NCBI GenBank assembly: GCA_036841525.1
Contig: DAITVZ010000005.1
Location: 1 to 64,000, forward strand
DNA: 64,000 nucleotides
Direction of reading: 5' to 3'
Source: JAAYEA01 sp012689325
Lineage (GTDB): Bacteria; Chloroflexota; Anaerolineae; JAAYEA01
Part shown: positions 58,722 to 64,000 of the stretch, piece by piece
Layout of the letters: every line of letters begins with the position of its first letter
How positions within the stretch are numbered: position 1 is the first letter of the stretch
Position numbers and translations under genes: made by a program
Notes under the pieces: generated by a model
Database searches by the model: none
Seen by the model: the letters and a program-made list of their open reading frames with translations, nothing else
What the model was told of the DNA's origin: nothing

Positions 58722-60638
58722 ATGATCTTTTGGGAAGAGCTGGTCCATTCGATTGGCATGTACCCGCTGCTGTACCTGGCGCTCTTGGCGGCGCTGGGGA
58801 TCGCGGCGGCGGCGCTGACGCGCGCGGCGATCTGGTGGGCGCGGGGGCGGCCGGCCGGGCGGCGCGGCCAGGTCGGGCGCCGGCTGGCGCGGGTCGTGAC
58901 CATCGCGCTGGCGCACCAGCGGGCGCTCCGGCGCCCCTTGGGCGGCGTCATGCACCTGCTGATCATGGGCGGGGCGCTCCTTTGGGGCGCGGCCACCCTG
59001 CTGACTCATTATGTTTATGTCAACGGCGACCTCTTCGAGGCCGCGGGGCCAGCGCACCTGGCCTCCGACCTGGGGCTGCTGGCCCTGCTGGTCGGGCTGA
59101 TCCTGGCCGTCGCGCGCCGCCTCGCCCGCCAGGTCCCCCACCGCGCCGAGGATGGCGCCGTGCTGGGGCTGGGCTTGGGGCTCGCGCTGATCGCCTGGTT
59201 CGCCGAGGGGCTCTTTATCCGCCTGGCCGATCCACCCTGGGCGGAGAGCGCCTTTCTCAGCGGCCTCGTGGCCAAGGCGCTCAAGGACGGCTCGCCCGAC
59301 CTGGCCCGCTCGCTCTATGCCTGGACCTGGCAGCTCTTGCACGCCGGTTTCATCGCGCTGCTCGCCTGGCTCCCGCTGACCAAGCTGCGCCACCTGGTGG
59401 CCGCGCCGGTGGCGGTCTATGCGGGCAACCTGGAGCCGCCCGCTCGCTGGGAGGCGCTGGACCTTGAGGATGAGGCGGCGCCGCTGGGGATCGGCGAGGC
59501 GGCGGACCTGACCTGGAAGTCGCGCCTGGACGCCGACGCCTGCACCCGCTGCGGGCGCTGCACCGCCGCCTGCCCCGCCCAGCGCGCCGGGCAGGGGCTG
59601 GACCCCTATACCGTGCTGATGGCCGCCGCGCCAGACGCTTCCGGCCAATCCCTGGCCGAGCGGGCCGGCGGCGAGGCGATCTGGGCCTGCACCGCCTGCC
59701 TGGCCTGCGAGACGGTCTGCCCGGTGAGCGCCGAGCCGCTGCGGATCATCGCCGGGCTGCGCCGCCAGCAGGTGCTGGCCACGGGCCAGTTCCCGCCGCA
59801 CCTGCAAGAGGTCTGCCGAGGGCTGGAGCGCCAGGGCAACCCCTGGGCGCTGGCCGCGGACCTGCGGCTCCCGCTGGACGCGCCGACCTTGGCTCCTGGC
59901 GACCAGACCGACGTGCTGCTGTGGGTCGGCTGCGCGGGCGCTTATGACCCGGAGGCCCACGCCGCCACCGAGGCGCTGGTCCGCATCTTGCGCGCGGCGG
60001 GGGTAGATTTCGCCACGCTGGGCGAAGACGAGCGCTGCTGCGGCGACGCGGCGCGTCGCATCGGCAGCGAGGACCTCTGGCAGAGCCTGGCGCGGGAGAA
60101 CATCGCCGCGCTGCAGGCCCGGCGCTTTCGGCGAATCGTGACCCTCTGCCCGCACGGGTATAACACCCTTGCCCACGAGTACCCGCAGCTCGGCGGCGAG
60201 TTCGCGGTGCGGCACGCCACGTCCTTCGTGGCCGAGCTGCTGGCCCAGGGCCGGCTCCGCTTGCGGCCAGCCTCCGGCGAGCCGGTCGCCGTGGCCTACC
60301 AGGACCCCTGCACCCTGGGGCGCGGGCCGGACGCCGCCGCCCCGGCGCGGGCGCTCTTGGCGGCGCTGCCTGGGGTGCGGCTGGCCGAGCTGTCGCCCGC
60401 GGGCCGGGAGGCGCTCTGCTGCGGCGGCGGGGGCGGCCAGGCCTGGATGGAGCGCCCGGCGGGGCAGCGGGTCAACGCGCTGCGCGCCCAGGACGTGGCC
60501 GAAAGCGGGGCGGCGCTCTGCGCCACGGCCTGCCCCTATTGCCAGCAGATGCTGCGCGAGTCGCTGGCCGACCTGCCGCAGCCCATCCCCGCGCGTGACG
60601 TCATCGCGCTGGTGGCCGAGGCGCTGGATGTGGAGTAG
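58722..60638 (+). CDS. HdrED-like membrane iron-sulfur oxidoreductase
   Basis: The 638-residue protein combines a NarI/HdrE-like cytochrome-b-type membrane half (five helices in residues 1-230, with conserved-looking His in MHLLIMGG and LHAGFIALLAW) with an HdrD-like half: two 4Fe-4S clusters CTRCGRCTAACP (about residue 270) and CTACLACETVCP, and two CCG domains, WVGCAGAYDPEAH...DERCCGDAARR and QDPCTLGRG...LCCGGGGGQAWM. Such fusions pass electrons between quinones and soluble thiols or iron-sulfur partners. Its direction here is unknown. It follows the ECF operon and precedes genes for exported proteins. Confidence 0.85.
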   Translation: MIFWEELVHSIGMYPLLYLALLAALGIAAAALTRAAIWWARGRPAGRRGQVGRRLARVVTIALAHQRALRRPLGGVMHLLIMGGALLWGAATLLTHYVYVNGDLFEAAGPAHLASDLGLLALLVGLILAVARRLARQVPHRAEDGAVLGLGLGLALIAWFAEGLFIRLADPPWAESAFLSGLVAKALKDGSPDLARSLYAWTWQLLHAGFIALLAWLPLTKLRHLVAAPVAVYAGNLEPPARWEALDLEDEAAPLGIGEAADLTWKSRLDADACTRCGRCTAACPAQRAGQGLDPYTVLMAAAPDASGQSLAERAGGEAIWACTACLACETVCPVSAEPLRIIAGLRRQQVLATGQFPPHLQEVCRGLERQGNPWALAADLRLPLDAPTLAPGDQTDVLLWVGCAGAYDPEAHAATEALVRILRAAGVDFATLGEDERCCGDAARRIGSEDLWQSLARENIAALQARRFRRIVTLCPHGYNTLAHEYPQLGGEFAVRHATSFVAELLAQGRLRLRPASGEPVAVAYQDPCTLGRGPDAAAPARALLAALPGVRLAELSPAGREALCCGGGGGQAWMERPAGQRVNALRAQDVAESGAALCATACPYCQQMLRESLADLPQPIPARDVIALVAEALDVE

Positions 60639-60646
60639 GAGAATAA

Positions 60647-60720
60647 ACCACGAAACAGACGAAATACGCGAAATAGGAACCAGCCCGGCCTTTTTTCGTG
60701 TGGTTCGTGCATTTCGGGGT
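60647..60720. repeat. Family B hairpin repeat, diverged copy 5
   Basis: ACCACGAAACAGACGAAATA on the left, TTTTCGTGTGGTTCGTGCAT then TTCGGGGT on the right. Less conserved than copies 1, 3 and 4. Confidence 0.7.
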
Positions 60721-60780
60721 TCCAGTTCCTGGTGTTTGCAGGTTTGGCGGCGAATCATATCCCAGCTTGAGGGTAACGAC

Positions 60781-61623
60781 ATGACGAATAATCGTTGGTG
60801 GGTCATCGGGTTTGCCGCGCTGGTGGGCCTCTTGGTGGGCGTGGCGCTGACCGGCTGGCAGGTGCTGCCCGCCAAAGAGATGGCCGCGCGAGCCACCTGC
60901 GCCGATTGCCACGACCTCCACGGCGCCATCGAGCTGGAGGAAGCGCCCTTCCAGTCGCAGGTCTGGCTGCTGGGCGACGTGCCCAGCACCGCCTACTTTT
61001 TTGTTAACGACCTCTTTCCGCTGGCCAACCAGCAGCGCGGCGACCAGATCGCCCTGCCCGAGCTACTGGCCCGATATGGCGTGACCGAGTTCGAGCGGGT
61101 GGCCCTGCAATCGCTGGATGGCGGCCTGGTGGTGATCGAACGCCAGTACGTCACCGCCGAGTCGGCGCTGGTCCCCTACCTGGAGGGGCTGCGCTTCCGC
61201 GACGAGAACCAGCACGAGTCCACCTGGCTCAAGGGCGTGCGCTGGATCATCGTGGCGGGCGCGGAGGCGCCGCTGACCGTGGACGGCGCGTCCACCTCGC
61301 TGGGACGGCTGATGCTGGGCGGGATCGAGAACGTGGCGGAGGGAAGCGGCCAGGCGATGTTCAAGAGCCCGCTGGACGAGCAGATCTACAAGGCCATCTA
61401 TACCCACGTCCACCCAGGCGCGCCGCTGCGCCGCGCGCTGGCCCACCCCGGCTTTGCCACGCTGCGCGTCTCCACGACCGGCGGCGAGGTCCGCGAGCTG
61501 GGCTATGACATCGCGCGGGACGCCGTGCTGATCCGGCTGGGGAAAGAGTTGGTGCTGGCCCTGCCCAACGCGGCCAGCCGCGACTGGGTAACCGGCGTCG
61601 CGTCCATCGAGTCCATCCCCTGA
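60781..61623 (+). CDS. Membrane-anchored protein with CxxCH motif and SUOX-like segment
   Basis: The 280-residue product has an N-terminal transmembrane helix (WWVIGFAALVGLLVGVALTG) followed by ATCADCHDLHG, a CxxCH c-type heme site at about residues 39-45. The rest (VWLLGDVPSTAYFFVN; LLARYGVTEFERVALQS; GLRFRDENQHESTWLKG; VRWIIVAGAEAPLTVDG) resembles the sulfite-oxidase-type fold in its strand order, but the Moco-ligating Cys is not seen. It is probably outside the membrane and could be an electron carrier or binding protein. AGGGTAAC precedes ATG 60781. The phosphodiesterase gene starts 10 bp after it. Confidence 0.6.
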   Translation: MTNNRWWVIGFAALVGLLVGVALTGWQVLPAKEMAARATCADCHDLHGAIELEEAPFQSQVWLLGDVPSTAYFFVNDLFPLANQQRGDQIALPELLARYGVTEFERVALQSLDGGLVVIERQYVTAESALVPYLEGLRFRDENQHESTWLKGVRWIIVAGAEAPLTVDGASTSLGRLMLGGIENVAEGSGQAMFKSPLDEQIYKAIYTHVHPGAPLRRALAHPGFATLRVSTTGGEVRELGYDIARDAVLIRLGKELVLALPNAASRDWVTGVASIESIP

Positions 61624-61633
61624 GGAGAAGCGC

Positions 61634-62761
61634 ATGAGAAAGCTGACCCTGATCGCCCTGCTGCTCGCGCTGGCGCTGGCGGGGTGCGCGCCGGCCTGGC
61701 AGCTCACCCTGACCGGCGGCGACGCGCCCGTCGTTTTCGACGCGGCGGCCTGGAAGGCGCTCGCCGAGGAGCTGCCCGACCCTGACCGCGAGGATGCACT
61801 GCGCCTGGAGCAAGTGCTCTGGGAGGCGGGTTTCCCGGCGGTGGAGCGCGTCGCCGTGGGCGGGACCAGCTATGACTGGAACGACCTGCACGACAGCGCC
61901 TGGCTCACCCGCCGCGGCGCGCTAGAGCTGGGCGAGGCCAAGGTCGAGCTGGGCCCGGCGAGCGAGCTGGCCGTGACGCCGCCGGCGCTGCTGGCCCAGG
62001 CGGAGGCGTCCATCACCGACATCGCCCCCACCATCGCCCAGGCGCTGGGGGTGCCCGCCCCCGCCCAGGCCACCGGCCGCGCCCTGACCGCCGAGCGGGC
62101 CCCGCACGTGGCGCTGGTCTACCTGGACGGGTTCGGCTACCTGCGCTATCAGGAGGCCCGCGCCGCCGGGTGGATCCCCAACCTGGCCGCGCTGGGGGAG
62201 CCGCTCTGCGCGTTGACGGTCTATCCCTCGGCCACGCGCAACGCCACCGCCGCGCTGCTCACCGGCGCGCCGCCGATCATCAACGGGGTGCGGGACCGCG
62301 ACCTGCGCACCACCGAGGCCGAGACGATCCTCGACGTGCTCAAAGAGGCGGGGCGCAGCAATCAGGTGGTGGAGGGGAACGCGCTCGCCTTTAACCTGCG
62401 CAACGCCACCTTCAAGCTCTCCGGGGACGTCGATGGCGACGAGAACACCGACGATGAGGTGCTGGCGAATACGCTGGCCGTGCTCGAAGGGGGAATGCCC
62501 GATCTTCTGTTTGCCCACTTCCACGGCATCGACGACGCCGGGCACGGCGATGGGCCGGATAGCCCCGTGGAGATCGCGCGGATTCAGGAGGCCGACCGCG
62601 GGCTGGGCGAGATCATCCAGCGGCTCCCCTCAGGGACGCTGCTCATTGTCTTTGCCGACCACGGCATGCGGGCGGTGCAAGAGGATGAGCGCCAGGGCAA
62701 CCACGGCACCCTCCTGGCGCGGGACATGTTCATCCCGATCATCCTGTATCGTTGTCCATAG
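61634..62761 (+). CDS. Exported alkaline-phosphatase-superfamily phosphodiesterase, lipoprotein
   Basis: The 375-residue product has a lipoprotein signal (LTLIALLLALALAGCAP). A short N-terminal domain (about 25-120) precedes an NPP-type hydrolase: VALVYLDGFGYL (metal Asp), VYPSATRNATAALLTG (Thr nucleophile in the PSxT pattern), FHGIDDAGHGDG, IVFADHGM and GNHGTLL (metal residues). The superfamily includes nucleotide pyrophosphatases and phosphodiesterases. It probably acts at the outer cell surface; the substrate is unknown. GAGGAG precedes ATG 61634. It shares an operon with the CxxCH protein. Confidence 0.8.
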   Translation: MRKLTLIALLLALALAGCAPAWQLTLTGGDAPVVFDAAAWKALAEELPDPDREDALRLEQVLWEAGFPAVERVAVGGTSYDWNDLHDSAWLTRRGALELGEAKVELGPASELAVTPPALLAQAEASITDIAPTIAQALGVPAPAQATGRALTAERAPHVALVYLDGFGYLRYQEARAAGWIPNLAALGEPLCALTVYPSATRNATAALLTGAPPIINGVRDRDLRTTEAETILDVLKEAGRSNQVVEGNALAFNLRNATFKLSGDVDGDENTDDEVLANTLAVLEGGMPDLLFAHFHGIDDAGHGDGPDSPVEIARIQEADRGLGEIIQRLPSGTLLIVFADHGMRAVQEDERQGNHGTLLARDMFIPIILYRCP

Positions 62762-62768
62762 GGGAAAT

Positions 62769-62897
62769 CCACCGCAGAGGCGCGGAGTACGCAGAGAAAA
62801 AACTGGGCCGCAGCCGAGGAGATTCGCAGCCCTCGACCGCCAGAGATCGTCTCCCTCCTGCTCCGTCTCGCTCCGCGCTCTCTGCGTCTCGGCGGCG
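62769..62897. repeat. Family C hairpin repeat, extended copy 4
   Basis: TCCACCGCAGAGGCGCGGAG on the left, CTCTCTGCGTCTCGGCGGCG on the right, with a longer centre than other copies. Confidence 0.7.
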
Positions 62898-62911
62898 CAT
62901 TTCCCGGCAAC

Positions 62912-62944
62912 AAAAAGAGGCCCCCGTGATGCTGCGGGGGCCTC
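62912..62944 (-). terminator. Intrinsic terminator of the SUOX-domain lipoprotein gene
   Basis: Minus strand: GAGGCCCCCG pairs with CGGGGGCCTC (10 bp, loop about 8), followed by TTTTTG. It lies 17 bp after the stop codon of the gene. Confidence 0.9.
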
Positions 62945-62961
62945 TGTCTTGAGCGGTAGGG

Positions 62962-63873
62962 CTATTTGACTTCGAGGCTGGCCAGCCCCTTGACCCAGGT
63001 CTTGCTGGCCATGCCGGGCATGACCAGTTGCAGCGCGCCGTCGCTGCCGATGGCCACCAGGCAATCGCCGCAGCCAGCGACGTCGGCGTAGGGGATCTCG
63101 GCGGCAAAGCCGTCGCCAGCGGTGGCGGTGAGCGTCGCGCCGGACTTGATGCCCGCCTTGTCCAGCACCGCCTGCAGCTTGACTCCCTCATAGGTGCCCA
63201 TCTCGCCGGACTTGGGGTGGGCAGCCTGGATGCTGACCACGCCCAGGGCCTTCAGCTCGTCCAGGCTGAGGCCGAGCGTCCCGACCTGGAGCGCCGCCGG
63301 GCCAGCGGCCGGCGCCGGGGTGGCGGTGGGCGCGGGCGTGGGGCTCTTGGTCGGGAGCGGCGTGGGCGAGGCGATGGCCGTCTCCTCCACCACCAGGTCG
63401 GTGACCTGGAAGAGCCAGTGGTTGGCCGGCTTGTCCGGCGCCACCAGGCGGATGGGGCCATGCTCCTTGTCGTCGGCGATCCACGTCCCGTCCAGCTTGA
63501 GCGCGATGATCGCGTTGTTGAGGTCCGCCATGGTCATCTGGATGGCGTACCCATCGGCGGCGATGGCGGTCACGCCGGTGGCCTGGGCCGAGATGCCTGC
63601 CTCTTGCAAGATCGGGTCCAACGCCGGGCCTTCCCAGGAGTTGGTGGTGTCCTCGCCCTGGGACTTGCGCATGACAATGTTCTCCAGCGCGACCTGGTCC
63701 CGCTTGGCCAGGTCCGCATAGCTCAGCTCCAGCGGCTTGCTCACCGCCCCGCTGACCTTGAGCGTCCACTCCATCTTGGGCGCCTTGGCCCCCTGGCTGC
63801 ATCCCGCCGCCAGCGCCGCCAACAGCACCAGCGCGATGACCCCATAAAGCCCCAGTGACGTTCGCTTCGACAT
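62962..63873 (-). CDS. Lipoprotein with two sulfite-oxidase-like domains
   Basis: The 303-residue product has a lipoprotein signal (GVIALVLLAALAAGCSQ). Two domains resemble the Moco-binding sulfite-oxidase fold: first LKVSGAVSKPLELSYADLAK, SWEGPALDPILQEAGI, ADGYAIQMTMADL, GPIRLVAPDKPANHW; second, after a Pro/Thr linker, VGTLGLSLDELKALGVV, YEGVKLQAVLDKAGIK and PGMASKTWVKGLASLEVK. The Moco-ligand Cys of the family is not seen in either, suggesting binding rather than catalysis. ATG 63873 follows AGGAAGG. A terminator-containing leader and part of a Moco-type aptamer lie upstream, as at the ECF operon. Confidence 0.75.
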   Translation of the reverse strand: MSKRTSLGLYGVIALVLLAALAAGCSQGAKAPKMEWTLKVSGAVSKPLELSYADLAKRDQVALENIVMRKSQGEDTTNSWEGPALDPILQEAGISAQATGVTAIAADGYAIQMTMADLNNAIIALKLDGTWIADDKEHGPIRLVAPDKPANHWLFQVTDLVVEETAIASPTPLPTKSPTPAPTATPAPAAGPAALQVGTLGLSLDELKALGVVSIQAAHPKSGEMGTYEGVKLQAVLDKAGIKSGATLTATAGDGFAAEIPYADVAGCGDCLVAIGSDGALQLVMPGMASKTWVKGLASLEVK

Positions 63874-63917
63874 GATTGTGCCTTCCTCCTCCCGGTTGAT
63901 CGCCCTGCTGCGGACAC

Positions 63918-63961
63918 AAAAAGACTGGCATCTCCGCCCCGGGACAGGCAGAAACGCCAGT
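63918..63961 (-). terminator. Expression-platform terminator upstream of the SUOX-domain lipoprotein
   Basis: Minus strand: ACTGGCGTTTCTGCC (63961-63947) pairs with GGCGGAGATGCCAGT (63938-63924) and is followed by CTTTTT. It sits between the partial aptamer and the start codon, matching the ECF leader. Confidence 0.85.
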
Positions 63962-63981
63962 GACCAACGAGCCGTCACCGC

Positions 63982-64000
63982 GTTCTCCTTTCCAAACACG
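63982..64000 (-). promoter_or_regulatory. 3' end of a second putative Moco-type aptamer (cut by window edge)
   Basis: Minus strand CGTGTTTGGAAAGGAGAACG matches the end of the first copy (CGCGTTTGGAAAGGGGATTC). The 5' part lies beyond the window. Confidence 0.6.

Noticed and set aside
57822..60989. 1055-residue open frame on the minus strand
   Set aside because: It runs antisense through EcfT and the HdrED-like gene and translates into His/Gln/Arg-rich nonsense crossing a repeat.

Overview
This is a high-GC bacterial scaffold that looks like a Chloroflexota (Anaerolineae-like) metagenome bin. The evidence is indirect: several Gfo/Idh/MocA oxidoreductases, a TldD/TldE pair, a SARP/BTAD STAND regulator, an nSTAND/WD40-like remnant, a cohesin-domain secreted protein ending in a FLPL-type tail, and many palindromic intergenic repeats. 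No rRNA or tRNA gene was seen, so the phylum is an inference. A 100-N scaffold gap lies at 8941-9040; identical 55-bp flanks show that the two contigs really overlap.

Layout. 1-10.5 kb: sugar/uronate-type catabolism (Gfo/Idh/MocA oxidoreductases, CehA/McbA PHP hydrolase, RraA-like protein) interrupted by a lower-GC McrBC restriction module. 10.6-14.7 kb (minus): TldE and TldD flank two genes for HTH proteins with C-terminal Hfq/Sm-like domains. 14.8-23.2 kb: FmdB zinc ribbon, two DUF881 proteins, tgt, two-subunit class I fumarase, a frameshifted GxxExxY gene bracketed by repeats, cohesin protein, and RtcB with archease. 23.3-31.2 kb (minus): the classic nusA-ylxR-infB-rbfA-nrnA-truB-ribF operon with a promoter and a hairpin leader. 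31.2-45.5 kb: cobO, a Phd/VapC pair, class I aldolase, epimerase, another MocA oxidoreductase, sulfatase-like and glycosidase-like enzymes, a double metallo-beta-lactamase protein, and a zinc/cadmium-type P-ATPase with its ArsR regulator. 45.5-54.7 kb: nSTAND/WD40 remnant, 1151-aa BTAD regulator, surface and membrane proteins, and a PadR pair.

54.7-64.0 kb holds the most interesting system. A leader that looks like a molybdenum-cofactor (Moco) riboswitch, with an intrinsic terminator, precedes an ECF importer: a YkoE-like S component fused to a sulfite-oxidase-fold domain, a double ABC ATPase and an EcfT protein. Then come an HdrED-like membrane iron-sulfur oxidoreductase, a CxxCH-containing membrane-anchored protein, and an exported phosphodiesterase-like lipoprotein. 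At the right edge, facing inward, is a lipoprotein with two sulfite-oxidase-like domains lacking the usual Moco-ligating cysteine; its leader ends with what looks like a second copy of the same riboswitch plus terminator. My inference is a Moco-responsive regulon, perhaps for capture and import of molybdopterin or a related pterin.

A second theme is palindromic repeats. At least six intergenic families are present, and copies sit in frame inside three coding sequences and supply the apparent start of a fourth.
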